A stretch of 64,000 nt of DNA from contig NZ_CP156795.1 in assembly GCF_039862785.1 (NCBI RefSeq), forward strand, positions 2,046,001 through 2,110,000, given 5' to 3'. Source of the stretch: Acinetobacter sp. ANC 7912 (GTDB taxonomy: Bacteria > Pseudomonadota > Gammaproteobacteria > Pseudomonadales > Moraxellaceae). How positions within the stretch are numbered: position 1 is the stretch's first letter; every line of letters starts with the position of its first letter. The notes below the pieces were generated by a model that saw only the letters and a program-made list of their open reading frames with translations, was not told the DNA's origin and ran no database searches. Positions 44,114-52,995 of the stretch are shown here, piece after piece. The translations under genes were made by a program, and so were the position numbers.

Positions 44114-44659
44114 ATGACCTGGCAACTGATATTAAGTGATCTGTATCGCTATTGCGGTAACACTTCATCAAAATCTTTCATCAAGAATTATCTGTTTAAC
44201 CGAGGCTTTAACTTTAGCTTCTGGTTACGTCTGGCTGCTTCAAAATCATGGATTGCCAAACTGGCTTATCCGATTTTTTATTACAAGAAAAAGAAATACG
44301 GCATCGACATTCATTGCACCACGCAAATTGGTTATGGGCTGTATATCGGTCATGGCGGGCCACTGGTGGTCAATCCAACCACGATTATTGGCAATAACGT
44401 GAACCTGTCCCAGTTCACTACCATTGGGGCTAACGGTGGCCGGCAGGCGGCAACTATTGGCGACAATGTCTATATCGGCCCAAATGTCTGCATTATTGAT
44501 GATGTCAAGATTGGCAATAATGCCACCATCGGTGCGGGCAGTGTCGTGACCAAGGACATTCCGGAAAATGCTACGGCAGTCGGTAACTACGCCAAGGTGA
44601 TTCATTACAATAATGCTGGCACTTCAGTAAACCGTCGCTGGTCTATTCCCAAACCATAA
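44114..44659 (+). CDS. hexapeptide-repeat acyltransferase, serine acetyltransferase-like
   Basis: 181 residues from the ATG MTWQLILSDLYRYCGN; an upstream TTG would add four. A helical N-terminal part (NRGFNFSFWLRLAASKS) precedes a left-handed beta-helix with hexapeptides (IGYGLYIGHGGPLVVNP, IGNNVNLSQFTTIGANG, IGDNVYIGPNVCIIDDV, IGNNATIGAGSVVTKDI). The His in GHGG is the likely catalytic base. CysE-like proteins of this short type often acetylate sugars in polysaccharide pathways as well as serine; no cys or capsule genes lie beside it, so the acceptor is open. Confidence 0.85.
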   Translation: MTWQLILSDLYRYCGNTSSKSFIKNYLFNRGFNFSFWLRLAASKSWIAKLAYPIFYYKKKKYGIDIHCTTQIGYGLYIGHGGPLVVNPTTIIGNNVNLSQFTTIGANGGRQAATIGDNVYIGPNVCIIDDVKIGNNATIGAGSVVTKDIPENATAVGNYAKVIHYNNAGTSVNRRWSIPKP

Positions 44660-44675
44660 TTTTCACGATACTGGA

Positions 44676-45578
44676 TTAGAAAAAGCTGATCTGATCCAGA
44701 TTCTCTTTCACAATCTGCAACCAGGCCTTTGCAGCCGGTGTCATCGCGACCGTTGTATTCCAGGCCATGCTAATAGTCCAGCGCATGGATGGATTTTCCA
44801 GCACACTGATACTGAATTTTTCCTGATCCAGCTTTTCGCAGTAAATCTTGGGAAGCAAAGTAATCCCGACATCCAGATCCACCATTTTGGCAATAAAGTC
44901 CCACTGGCTGCTTTTACAGACAATATTAGGCTCAAAACCCACCTGATGGGCCGCCTGAATAATCATGGGATTGAGTCGAAAGGTATCATTAAACAGTAAA
45001 AAAGATTCTTCTTTCAGTTCAATCAAGGAAACCGTTTTCCGGTTTTTCCAGGCTGAAGTCTTGCGTGACAGCAGACACATCGGTGAATCGATGATCGGGA
45101 TACTGTTTAAATTCGGCGGCAAATGTCCGAGCAAAATCCCCACATCAATCTTTTTCGCCAGAATCGCATCTTCAATCGCATTCGCGCCAACTTCAAAAAA
45201 GCTCAGTTCGATATTCGGATACTGTTTATGGAATTGTGCGATCAGCCGGCTAAATAAGGTCGAACCGATCGGTGGCAAACCAATGGTTAGTTTGCCCTGT
45301 TTAAGTTGCTGGATTCTCGTAACTGTTTCAAAAATGCGTTGCTGTTCGTCCAGAATCATCAGTGCATGCTGATAGACCTGCTCGCCGATATAGGTCAATG
45401 CCGTATCGCGCTTACGTCCGGCCTGTCCCTTATGAAATAGTGGTGCGCCAATTTCTTCTTCCAGGCTATCAATCGCCTTGGAAATGGTCGGTTGTGTCAC
45501 TGAGATTTCTTCGGCTGCCAGACTGAAGCTTTGTAGCTGCACGATCTTAACAAAAATGTTCAGGCTTTTAAGATCCAC
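44676..45578 (-). CDS. cidR: LysR-family regulator, CidR-like
   Basis: 300 residues from a GTG (read MDLKSLNIFVKIVQLQSF); a TTG three bases earlier is the alternative. N-terminal winged HTH (FSLAAEEISVTQPTISKAI) and a periplasmic-binding-like effector domain (KLTIGLPPIGSTLFSRLI ... KIDVGILLGHL). Divergent from cidAB with a 101-bp gap; CidR proteins elsewhere activate cid operons in response to acetate or carbohydrate overflow. Confidence 0.85.
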   Translation of the reverse strand: MDLKSLNIFVKIVQLQSFSLAAEEISVTQPTISKAIDSLEEEIGAPLFHKGQAGRKRDTALTYIGEQVYQHALMILDEQQRIFETVTRIQQLKQGKLTIGLPPIGSTLFSRLIAQFHKQYPNIELSFFEVGANAIEDAILAKKIDVGILLGHLPPNLNSIPIIDSPMCLLSRKTSAWKNRKTVSLIELKEESFLLFNDTFRLNPMIIQAAHQVGFEPNIVCKSSQWDFIAKMVDLDVGITLLPKIYCEKLDQEKFSISVLENPSMRWTISMAWNTTVAMTPAAKAWLQIVKENLDQISFF

Positions 45579-45610
45579 CAATTATTCCAATTCAGCATAA
45601 TTTTAATTTT

Positions 45611-45622
45611 ATTATTCATAAT
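45611..45622. promoter_or_regulatory. possible CidR-binding palindrome
   Basis: ATTATTCATAAT in the cidR-cidA gap is a near-perfect inverted repeat of the LysR-box kind (T-N11-A spacing around it). Only its position argues for it. Confidence 0.3.
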
Positions 45623-45679
45623 ATAAGTAATCGGTCAATTTTAAAATATAGCCATAGTTTCAAGATATTGTGATTTATT

Positions 45680-46105
45680 ATGCTGAACAAAACAAAATGG
45701 GTCCGGATTGGCCTGATTATTTTTCAGCTTCTCCTGCTGATTGCCATCTGGGAAATTGGTGTGCGTATCCAGCAATGGCTAGATTTGCCGATTTCTGGCG
45801 GCGTGATTGGCCTATTTCTGGTATTGGCTGCCCTACTTAGCGGCGTGTTTAAACTGCAGTGGATTAAAGCAGGTTCCAGCTTTATTCTCGGTGATCTGGT
45901 ACTGCTATTTGTACCTTGTGTGGTCGGTGTCATCAAATATAAAGGCCTGTTCCTGGCCCAAGGCTGGCAGTTGGTGCTGGCTGTCACCCTTGGTACCATC
46001 CTAGTCATGGTCGCCACCGCCTATACCGTATTCTGGGGCTTTAAGCTGGAAGCAGCCTGGAAAGCCAAACGTGAAGTCAGCTTGCGGGAGGCTGAACAGA
46101 AATGA
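45680..46105 (+). CDS. cidA: CidA/LrgA-family holin-like protein
   Basis: 141 residues with four membrane helices: LLLIAIWEIGVRIQQWLDLPI contains the conserved IG..I and LDLPI...G turn, followed by GGVIGLFLVLAALLSGVF and LGDLVLLFVPCVVGVIKY. The C-terminus is charged (KAKREVSLREAEQK). Inner-membrane, holin-like; with CidB it is linked to autolysis control or, by newer work in other bacteria, to by-product transport. Overlaps cidB by 4 bp. Confidence 0.9.
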   Translation: MLNKTKWVRIGLIIFQLLLLIAIWEIGVRIQQWLDLPISGGVIGLFLVLAALLSGVFKLQWIKAGSSFILGDLVLLFVPCVVGVIKYKGLFLAQGWQLVLAVTLGTILVMVATAYTVFWGFKLEAAWKAKREVSLREAEQK

Positions 46106-46794
46106 ATACTGCTTCCCTGCTTTGCGTCATGGCCACCATTGTCTGTTATATCCTGGCGAAAAAGCTGTACCGTAAATTTCCCTATTTACTGCTAAATCCA
46201 GGTCTGTTTGTGCCATTTGTGATTATTGTGGGCATGAGCCTGTTTCATGTGTCCTATGACACGTATATGCAGGACAGTAAATGGATTATGTGGATGCTAG
46301 GGCCAGCCACTGTGGCTTTTGCTGTACCGATTTATGAATATCGCAAGGTGATCCGGCAACATGCTTTTTCAATCAGTCTCGGTATTGTGGTAGGCATGAT
46401 TGTGAGCGTGATCAGTTCCTACTATCTGGCCAAATTGTTCCAGTTTGATCAGGAAACAACGTATAGCCTGATGGCTCGTTCAATTTCGACGCCTTTTGCC
46501 ATGGAACTGACTTCCAATATTGGCGGCTCAGTTGAACTGGTGATTCTGTTTACCATGATTACCGGAACAGCAGGTGTGGTATTTGGTGATTTACTGTTAA
46601 TGGCGATGAAACTGAATTCCCGTTTTGCCCAAGGTGCTGCTTTTGGTAATGCCGCACACGGTTTTGGTACCAGTAAAGCCTTTGCCCGACATGAAGAAGA
46701 AGGTGTGGCTGCCTGTCTGACCATGGTGCTCGCAGGTGTCTTTATGGTTCTGGCTGGTCCCTATCTGATCCGTTTGACAGTTGCCATTCTCTAG
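46102..46794 (+). CDS. cidB: CidB/LrgB-family membrane protein
   Basis: 230 residues with about six or seven membrane helices. Conserved LGPATVAFAVPIYEYRKVI, SISTPFAMELTSNIGGS and FGNAAHGFGTSKAFARHEEEG, the strong LrgB signature. Starts ATGA overlapping cidA's stop, so translation is coupled. Ends with a terminator. Confidence 0.93.
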   Translation: MNTASLLCVMATIVCYILAKKLYRKFPYLLLNPGLFVPFVIIVGMSLFHVSYDTYMQDSKWIMWMLGPATVAFAVPIYEYRKVIRQHAFSISLGIVVGMIVSVISSYYLAKLFQFDQETTYSLMARSISTPFAMELTSNIGGSVELVILFTMITGTAGVVFGDLLLMAMKLNSRFAQGAAFGNAAHGFGTSKAFARHEEEGVAACLTMVLAGVFMVLAGPYLIRLTVAIL

Positions 46795-46803
46795 CATGTT
46801 TCA

Positions 46804-46837
46804 TTAAAAAACCGGCTTATCAAAGCCGGTTTTTTAA
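46804..46837. terminator. bidirectional Rho-independent terminator
   Basis: ACCGGCTT ATCA AAGCCGGT stem with A5 and T6 flanks, between the converging cidB and katE. Confidence 0.92.
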
Positions 46838-46854
46838 TTCAGGATATACAGGAA

Positions 46855-48975
46855 TTAACCTGGAATCATTTCCGAGATTTCTTCACGTGACCAGATGCGA
46901 TGTTTCATGATCAGCTGTTTCAACTCAGGTGCAACAGCCATAAAGTCCTGATGGGTTAAGGTGCCTTCATCTGCGACCAGACCAAGTGTATTGATCAGGT
47001 CAGCTTTCTCACCGAGCAACACGATCGGCTTCAAGTGCACATAAGCTTCGATAATGTAATGCTTGGCTGTGCCATCTTTCAGCACCTGCTCATAGTTGTC
47101 ACCATCCACCATGACGACTGCATCATACAGTACTGAAGGCTCACCGCGCTGCATACCGTCAGCCATCACTGTGGCATTGGTATTACTCACCACCGGCGCT
47201 GGGGTTGGGGCTAGCACTTCTGCAATGGCACTTTCCTCCTTGGCCCATGCTAATACAGCATCGACATTGGCTTGATTCACTTTATCATGAACCAATACGG
47301 CAATTTTCTTACCTTTAATGTCTGGTGCCGGGAAGGCTTCCAGCGAGATTTTTTTCGATGGTGTCACTTCTGGCAATTGTACATTTAGCTTTTCCGGGGG
47401 AATCACAATACCTAATTTGGTCGCCACCTGTTGAGCCAGATCCAGATCGATATTGCACAGTATTTCCAGTACTTCACGCTCACGAATTTGTACGCGCTGC
47501 ACCTTGCTCAACTCAAATACATAGGCATTCACTGTATGGCGCTGCTCGTACGGGGTCAGGCTACGATAGTACAGACGTGCCTGGGTGAAATGATCACTGA
47601 AGGATGCACTGCGTTCGCGGATTTTACGGCCATCGATGCGTTCAGCATAACTTTCAAAACCCCCATTGGATGCTGCAGGTGTGGTTTCAGTTGGCCAATT
47701 GTTGTCGATCGAGTTTGGATCATAAGACGCCTGTCCACGATGAATCGCACGCTGGTTATAACCATCACGCTGATTATTGTGGAATGGACATACCGGCTGA
47801 TTAATCGGAATTTGATGGAAGTTCGGTCCACCCAGACGAATCAGCTGGGTATCGGTATAGGAGAAAATTCGCGCCTGCAATAATGGGTCATTGGAGAAAT
47901 CAATACCCGGTACGATATGTGCCGGACAGAAAGCCACCTGCTCGGTTTCGGCAAAGAAATTGTCAACATTACGGTTTAGGACAAAGCTGCCTATCGGAGT
48001 CACTGGCACCAGTTCTTCAGGGATAATTTTTGTGGCATCCAGCAAGTCGAAATCAAACTTGTGCTCATCTTCTTCAGGCACGATTTGTACGCCCAGTTCC
48101 CATTCCGGATAGTTACCTGATTCAATCGCATCATATAAATCACGGCGGTGGAAATCCGGGTCACGGCCCGCCAGTTTCTGTGCTTCATCCCAGGTTAGCT
48201 GGGTCAGACCTTGCTTTGGCGTCCAGTGGAATTTTACGAAGACAGCCTCGCCTTCCGCATTGATCATACGGAAAGTATTGACGCCAAAGCCTTGAATTGA
48301 ACGGAAGTTACGCGGAATAGCACGGTCCGACATCGCCCACATCACGGCATGCGCAGTTTCAGGCACTAAAGAAACAAAATCCCAGAAGGTATCATGTGCT
48401 GTTTGTGCAGTTGGAATCTCCGTATGCGGTTCCGGTTTCATGGCATGCACGAAATCCGGGAATTTGATCCCGTCCTGAATAAAGAACACCGGTGCATTAT
48501 TTCCCACCAGGTCATATACCCCTTCTTGGGTATAGAACTTCATGGCGAAACCACGGATATCCCGTACTGTATCAGCTGAACCACGCGGCCCCTGTACAGT
48601 AGAGAAACGCACAAACATTGGCGTTTCACGCTCGGTATCGGTCAGGAAAGCGGCCTTGGTAAAACGCTCATTACCCGGATAGGCTTTAAATACGCCATGT
48701 GCCGCAACACCGCGCGCATGCACAATACGCTCAGGGATTCTCTCATGGTCAAAGTGGGTCATTTTTTCCTGAAAGATAAAATCTTCCAGCAAAGTTCCGC
48801 CACGACTACCCGCCCTTAGGCTGTTCTGGTTATCTGCAATTTTCACCCCCTGGTTAGTCGTCAGTGCCTGACCAGTGGCATCACGGCGATAGGCATCCAG
48901 CTGGGCATTTTTTTCATTGTGATTGTTTAAATCTGGGCGATCTGTGCCTGCTAGCTCACTTTTAGACTCTTTCAT
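46855..48975 (-). CDS. katE: large-subunit catalase HPII (KatE)
   Basis: 706 residues, clade-2 monofunctional haem catalase. Essential His in [16 protein letters not shown], Asn in [14 protein letters not shown] and the haem-ligand Tyr in [18 protein letters not shown]. From about 555 there is a C-terminal DJ-1/PfpI-like flavodoxin domain ([19 protein letters not shown]), which stabilises the tetramer. Cytoplasmic, removing hydrogen peroxide, usually in stationary phase. Monocistronic with GGAAATC before the ATG. Confidence 0.96.
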   Translation of the reverse strand: MKESKSELAGTDRPDLNNHNEKNAQLDAYRRDATGQALTTNQGVKIADNQNSLRAGSRGGTLLEDFIFQEKMTHFDHERIPERIVHARGVAAHGVFKAYPGNERFTKAAFLTDTERETPMFVRFSTVQGPRGSADTVRDIRGFAMKFYTQEGVYDLVGNNAPVFFIQDGIKFPDFVHAMKPEPHTEIPTAQTAHDTFWDFVSLVPETAHAVMWAMSDRAIPRNFRSIQGFGVNTFRMINAEGEAVFVKFHWTPKQGLTQLTWDEAQKLAGRDPDFHRRDLYDAIESGNYPEWELGVQIVPEEDEHKFDFDLLDATKIIPEELVPVTPIGSFVLNRNVDNFFAETEQVAFCPAHIVPGIDFSNDPLLQARIFSYTDTQLIRLGGPNFHQIPINQPVCPFHNNQRDGYNQRAIHRGQASYDPNSIDNNWPTETTPAASNGGFESYAERIDGRKIRERSASFSDHFTQARLYYRSLTPYEQRHTVNAYVFELSKVQRVQIREREVLEILCNIDLDLAQQVATKLGIVIPPEKLNVQLPEVTPSKKISLEAFPAPDIKGKKIAVLVHDKVNQANVDAVLAWAKEESAIAEVLAPTPAPVVSNTNATVMADGMQRGEPSVLYDAVVMVDGDNYEQVLKDGTAKHYIIEAYVHLKPIVLLGEKADLINTLGLVADEGTLTHQDFMAVAPELKQLIMKHRIWSREEISEMIPG

Positions 48976-49312
48976 GTGATTTCCTTATTATTGCTGTTCA
49001 GATAAAAACCTGCGGCTCGGCGCTACTGTTTCTATCTTGTTTTATTTAAATCTCGACGAGTTCTCACTCTCATTTGAAATAGTGTTATGACTGATGAAGT
49101 GCCCATCTAAAATACTATGTGGTTTGCAGAGGTGTTGTAGCGCTTTGTGACACTGTGTACTGATCGCTTAATCTTTCAGGAGTGGTCTGTATGCTATGTA
49201 GCAGATTGATGATCTCAATATCTCTTCATGTTATTTTTGAAAGTAATGATTTTATTTATGTTGTTATAAAACAGCTCTCTATAAAATATTTATATATTAA
49301 TTTAATTTTTTA
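48976..49312. other. intergenic region between katE and the cold-shock gene
   Basis: About 337 bp of AT-rich DNA that must contain the katE promoter. I see no open frame or terminator; a purine-rich CAGGAG near 49180 has no start codon at the right distance. Confidence 0.45.
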
Positions 49313-49504
49313 TTGATTATTTTGATAATAAGAGTATGATGAAACTCAAATACAAAGTGTTGTCATTTAATTATCTTTAAGTCTCGTCGTTTTTAAGTTT
49401 TTATTAGCATTCGTTTTTTCAGATTATCATTTCAATTCTTTTCTATTTGCATCCTGTTTTCGTTTATTTAATTCGAAAAATATTACAATTCAAAAGGTTA
49501 TATT
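49313..49504 (+). promoter_or_regulatory. cold-shock promoter and long 5' leader
   Basis: -35 TTGATT (49313-49318), 16-bp spacer, -10 TATGAT (49335-49340). Transcription near 49347 would give a 5' leader of about 158 nt, close in length to that of E. coli cspA, whose folding controls cold translation. AAGG stands nine bases before the ATG. Confidence 0.65.
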
Positions 49505-49714
49505 ATGTCTAATACCGTAACTGGTACCGTAAAATGGTTCAATGAAACTAAAGGTTTCGGCTTTATTCAACAAGAATCTGGTCCAGATGTTTTCGCTCAT
49601 TTCCGTGAAATTAACAGCTCAGGCTTTAAAACTTTATTCGAAGGTCAACAGGTTTCCTTCAGTATTGTTGACGGTCAAAAAGGCCCCAATGCCGTAAATA
49701 TTATTGCACTTTAA
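49505..49714 (+). CDS. cspA: cold-shock protein CspA family
   Basis: 69 residues, a full cold-shock domain: [18 protein letters not shown] (RNP-1, KGFGFI), [11 protein letters not shown] (RNP-2-like VFAHF) and [22 protein letters not shown]. Binds single-stranded nucleic acid and unfolds RNA. Long leader and own terminator. A 75-residue gene follows separately. Confidence 0.96.
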   Translation: MSNTVTGTVKWFNETKGFGFIQQESGPDVFAHFREINSSGFKTLFEGQQVSFSIVDGQKGPNAVNIIAL

Positions 49715-49730
49715 GTCGTAATATTTCGAT

Positions 49731-49761
49731 CAGGGAGCCTGATGACAGGCTCCCTTTTTAT
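49731..49761 (+). terminator. Rho-independent terminator of the cold-shock gene
   Basis: AGGGAGCCT GATGAC AGGCTCCCT then TTTTTATAT, 17 bp after the stop. Confidence 0.9.
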
Positions 49762-49828
49762 ATGTTTAAAATTCTGATTTTCTCTTATTGGCACAATAGG
49801 AAAAATTATTAAAATAATAGGTAACACA

Positions 49829-50056
49829 ATGAATCAATTTAACAATTTAATTGCAAAAGCCGCGAATGGCACCGAAATTCTTGTTTCTCTCATTCCTTTA
49901 AATAAACAGCAAAATACCCATCAGGGCTTTAAGTGGGTCGAAGTAGGTAAACGTGTTTTACTTGAATCTGGAAATATCGTAGATCTCAATCTGGATGGCC
50001 GTTCTTTTTATACCAAGAGCAATGAGCTGTTTAAGTTTAAAGAGCGGATTTGCTAA
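49829..50056 (+). CDS. hypothetical protein, 75 aa
   Basis: MNQFNNLIAKAANGTEILVSL starts after TAGGTAACACA, a weak ribosome site. Small and basic, with GFKWVEVGKRVLLESGNIVDL that looks like a short beta-barrel. No recognised family. A hairpin follows. Resident codon use, between the cold-shock gene and tRNA-Arg. Confidence 0.62.
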   Translation: MNQFNNLIAKAANGTEILVSLIPLNKQQNTHQGFKWVEVGKRVLLESGNIVDLNLDGRSFYTKSNELFKFKERIC

Positions 50057-50082
50057 TTCCCTCGCTATAAATAATAAATTCT

Positions 50083-50112
50083 TGAATGCCATCTTTTAGA
50101 GATGGCATTTGT
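50083..50112 (+). terminator. possible Rho-independent terminator
   Basis: AATGCCATC TTTTAGA GATGGCATT stem followed by TGTGTA; the T-tract is short. Confidence 0.5.
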
Positions 50113-50189
50113 GTATCTATATACCTATTAGAAAAATAGCTAATAAACTTAGAACTAAGCTTTTTAATTAGAAAAAATAATAAAGAAGA

Positions 50190-50265
50190 TGGTGCGCTCA
50201 GCGGGACTCGAACCCACGCCACAGGCTTCGGAGACCTGTACTCTATCCAGTTGAGCTATGAGCGC
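50190..50265 (-). tRNA. tRNA-Arg (anticodon CCG)
   Basis: 76 nt on the minus strand including an encoded CCA. Acceptor stem GCGCTCA/TGAGCGC, D arm AGCTCAACTGGATAGAGT, anticodon stem CAGGT/GCCTG around loop CTCCGAA (anticodon CCG, reads CGG), and T loop GGTTCGAGTCC. No integrated element starts at its 3' end. Confidence 0.97.
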
Positions 50266-50454
50266 ATTTTTGAGGAGTGCGCACATCATAACAAAAAATC
50301 GCACAAGGTAAACAACTATATATAAGTACGTGATTTTAGTGACTACGCTTTAAACAATCTTGCTACAGCTTTAGCAAATAATTCCCACTCAATTACTTGG
50401 CTTATTTATACAGATCACTCACAATATCTCAACTTTTCACCATTTGAGATTTCC

Positions 50455-51390
50455 ATGACTGATGCATTGATCTTAAGGGATTTGTCAAAGACTTATCGAA
50501 ATGGCTTTCAAGCATTAAAGGGTATTAATCTGGATGTACCAGAGGGTGAGTTTTATGCCCTGCTCGGCCCAAATGGCGCAGGTAAATCGACCACCATCGG
50601 CATTATCAGTTCATTAACTAAAAAAACTTCAGGTACCGTCGAGATCTTTGGTCATAATCTGGATACCCATCCATCCGAAGCCAAACAGTGCCTGGGAGTC
50701 GTACCACAAGAATTCAACTTTGCACAGTTTGAAAAAACGTTTGACATCCTGGTCACTCAAGCCGGTTATTACGGTATTCCAAAGAAGATCGCTCAAGAAC
50801 GTGCTGAAGAATACTTAAATAAACTAGGCTTGTGGGAAAAACGCTCTACACAAGCACGTATGCTGTCTGGCGGGATGAAACGTCGCCTGATGATTGCCCG
50901 TGCCATGATGCATGAACCAAAACTGCTGATTCTGGATGAGCCAACGGCGGGTGTAGATATCGAACTTCGCCGTTCCATGTGGGACTTTCTGAATGAGATG
51001 AATAATAAAGGCACATCCATCATTCTGACCACACACTATCTAGAAGAGGCAGAAATGTTGTGTCGCCGGATTGCGATTATCGACCGTGGGGTGATTAAAG
51101 AAGACACCACCATGAAGAATTTCCTCAATCAGCTCAATGAAGAATCGTTTATCTTCGACCTGATTGAACCAATTGAACCGATTCACCTCGACATTATCGG
51201 CGTGAAATTCAATCTGGTAGATCCACTAACGCTGGAAATCACCTTAGATAAAGCTCACAGCATGAACGATCTGTTCCAGTTACTGGAATCACAGAATATT
51301 AAAGTGCGCAGTATGCGTAACAAGTCCAATCGTCTTGAAGAATTATTTGTGAAAATGGTTGAGAAAAATCTCGATGGAGCTGCGCAATGA
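50455..51390 (+). CDS. ABC transporter ATP-binding protein (YadG-like)
   Basis: 311 residues. Nucleotide-binding domain with Walker A GPNGAGKST (about 39-47), Q-loop PQEFNF, signature LSGGMKRRLMIARAM and Walker B LLILDEPTAGVD, then a His switch in TTHYLEEAEML. The C-terminal 80 residues carry the extra domain of NodI/drug-exporter subfamilies. Overlaps the permease gene by 4 bp, so the pair forms an exporter of unknown substrate. Confidence 0.92.
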   Translation: MTDALILRDLSKTYRNGFQALKGINLDVPEGEFYALLGPNGAGKSTTIGIISSLTKKTSGTVEIFGHNLDTHPSEAKQCLGVVPQEFNFAQFEKTFDILVTQAGYYGIPKKIAQERAEEYLNKLGLWEKRSTQARMLSGGMKRRLMIARAMMHEPKLLILDEPTAGVDIELRRSMWDFLNEMNNKGTSIILTTHYLEEAEMLCRRIAIIDRGVIKEDTTMKNFLNQLNEESFIFDLIEPIEPIHLDIIGVKFNLVDPLTLEITLDKAHSMNDLFQLLESQNIKVRSMRNKSNRLEELFVKMVEKNLDGAAQ

Positions 51391-52160
51391 ACCTGAATCA
51401 ACTTGGCGTCGCCCTGTATACCATCGTTTATAAAGAAATCCGCCGCTTTATGCGAATCTGGCCGCAAACCCTGCTGCCACCGGCCATTACCATGACTTTA
51501 TATTTCGTCATTTTCGGGAATCTGGTTGGCTCCCGCATTGGCGAAATGGGCGGCTTTAGCTATATGCAGTTCATTGTTCCCGGCCTGATTATGATGGCGG
51601 TGATTACTAACAGTTATGCTAATGTCTCCTCTAGTTTCTTTAGCTCAAAATTCCAGAAGAGTATTGAAGAACTGATTATGAGCCCGGTACCGCTGCATGC
51701 CATTCTATGGGGCTATGTCTTAGGCGGTGTAGCTCGTGGCATTCTGGTCGCCATTATCGTGACGACATTAAGTCTGTTCTTTACTGACTTATATATTACC
51801 AACTGGTTTGTGACTATATATACAGTACTGGTGACTTCCCTGCTGTTTTCATTGGGCGGCTTTATCAATGCAGTTTATGCCAAATCTTTTGATGACATTT
51901 CGATTATCCCAACTTTTGTGCTGACTCCACTGACTTATTTAGGTGGTGTATTCTATGCCATCAGTATTTTAAGTCCGTTCTGGCAAAATCTCTCTTTAGT
52001 TAACCCGATCGTGTATATGGTCAATGCATTCCGTTTCGGCATTTTGGGGCATAGCGATGTCAATGTTTCCATTTCATTGATGGTGATCACCTTCTGGTGT
52101 GTTGTGCTATACGGTATTGCTTACTATTTATTGTCTCGTGGTTCAGGAATGCGTGAATAA
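51387..52160 (+). CDS. ABC-2 type permease (YadH-like)
   Basis: 257 residues with six membrane helices of the ABC-2 exporter type: PPAITMTLYFVIFGNLVGSRIG, SFSYMQFIVPG-like FSYMQFIVPGLIMMAVITNSY, and YLGGVFYAISILSPFWQN with the conserved LNP/LVNPIVYMVNAFR close behind. Start and stop overlap its neighbours by 4 and 1 bp, so it is translationally coupled with the ATPase and with queF. Confidence 0.92.
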   Translation: MNLNQLGVALYTIVYKEIRRFMRIWPQTLLPPAITMTLYFVIFGNLVGSRIGEMGGFSYMQFIVPGLIMMAVITNSYANVSSSFFSSKFQKSIEELIMSPVPLHAILWGYVLGGVARGILVAIIVTTLSLFFTDLYITNWFVTIYTVLVTSLLFSLGGFINAVYAKSFDDISIIPTFVLTPLTYLGGVFYAISILSPFWQNLSLVNPIVYMVNAFRFGILGHSDVNVSISLMVITFWCVVLYGIAYYLLSRGSGMRE

Positions 52161-52975
52161 TGAGTGTAGAACATTCTCTTCTTGGTAAAGACACCAACTA
52201 TCCAACAGAATATCAACCTGACATTCTGTTCCCAATTTCACGCGCAACTGCCCGTGAAAAATATGCCCATGTGGAAGGTATTCGCCAAGGGAAAGACTGG
52301 TGGCATATCTTTGAAATTTCCTGGTTAAATACGGCTGGTGTGCCGCAGGTTGCGATCGGTCGCATGACCCTACCCGCCACTTCTCCAAACTTGATTGAAT
52401 CCAAATCGCTCAAACTGTATTTCAACAGCCTGAACTTTGCCAAGTTTGATTCAAAAGAAGCTTTTATTGCAACGGTAGAAAAAGACCTGTCTAATGCCGC
52501 TCAAGTAGACGTTAAACTGGATCTGTTCCATATCGATGATCTGGAAATTTCCAAACCGGAAGGCATCTGTCTGGATAACCTGACTCCAAAACGCCTTGAA
52601 AACCATCCTGACGCGACTTTATTAGCCTTAGATAAGGAAAGCGATGAACAAGTTGAAGTGCAGCTGTATTCGCATCTATTAAGAAGTAACTGTCCAGTCA
52701 CTGGACAACCAGATTGGGGTACGGTATTTATACGCTACCAAGGGAAGAAACCTTGTTATAAGAGCATTTTGGCTTATATTATTTCCTACCGTCAGCACAA
52801 CGGTTTCCACGAACAATGCGTGGAGCAGATTTATGCGGATCTCTGGCAGTATCTGCAACCAGAAAAGCTGATGGTATATGCGACCTATACACGCCGCGGG
52901 GGACTGGATATTAACCCTTGTCGTGTATCGGATACTACATGGATGCCTCGCCCTATTCGTTTAGCGCGACAATAA
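52160..52975 (+). CDS. queF: 7-cyano-7-deazaguanine (preQ0) reductase
   Basis: 271 residues, the long (two tandem T-fold) QueF type. Active-site Cys in LLRSNCPVTGQPDWG (about 178), Asp in QPDW, and the NADPH motif region in ESKSLKLYFNSLNFAKF, with FHEQCVEQIYADLW downstream. Reduces preQ0 to preQ1 for queuosine in tRNA. Its ATG shares a base with the permease stop, an unusual coupling of a tRNA-modification gene to an exporter pair. Confidence 0.95.
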   Translation: MSVEHSLLGKDTNYPTEYQPDILFPISRATAREKYAHVEGIRQGKDWWHIFEISWLNTAGVPQVAIGRMTLPATSPNLIESKSLKLYFNSLNFAKFDSKEAFIATVEKDLSNAAQVDVKLDLFHIDDLEISKPEGICLDNLTPKRLENHPDATLLALDKESDEQVEVQLYSHLLRSNCPVTGQPDWGTVFIRYQGKKPCYKSILAYIISYRQHNGFHEQCVEQIYADLWQYLQPEKLMVYATYTRRGGLDINPCRVSDTTWMPRPIRLARQ

Positions 52976-52995
52976 AAAAACATTGAGGTTTAACG

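Noticed and set aside
50037..50222. Minus-strand open frame overlapping the tRNA
   Set aside because: It overlaps the 3' part of tRNA-Arg and a hairpin and has no ribosome site.
50266..50454. Phage or genomic island attachment at tRNA-Arg
   Set aside because: No integrase, no repeat of the tRNA 3' end and ordinary neighbours on both sides.
52100..52160. preQ1 riboswitch before queF
   Set aside because: queF starts inside the permease stop with no leader; there is no room for an aptamer.
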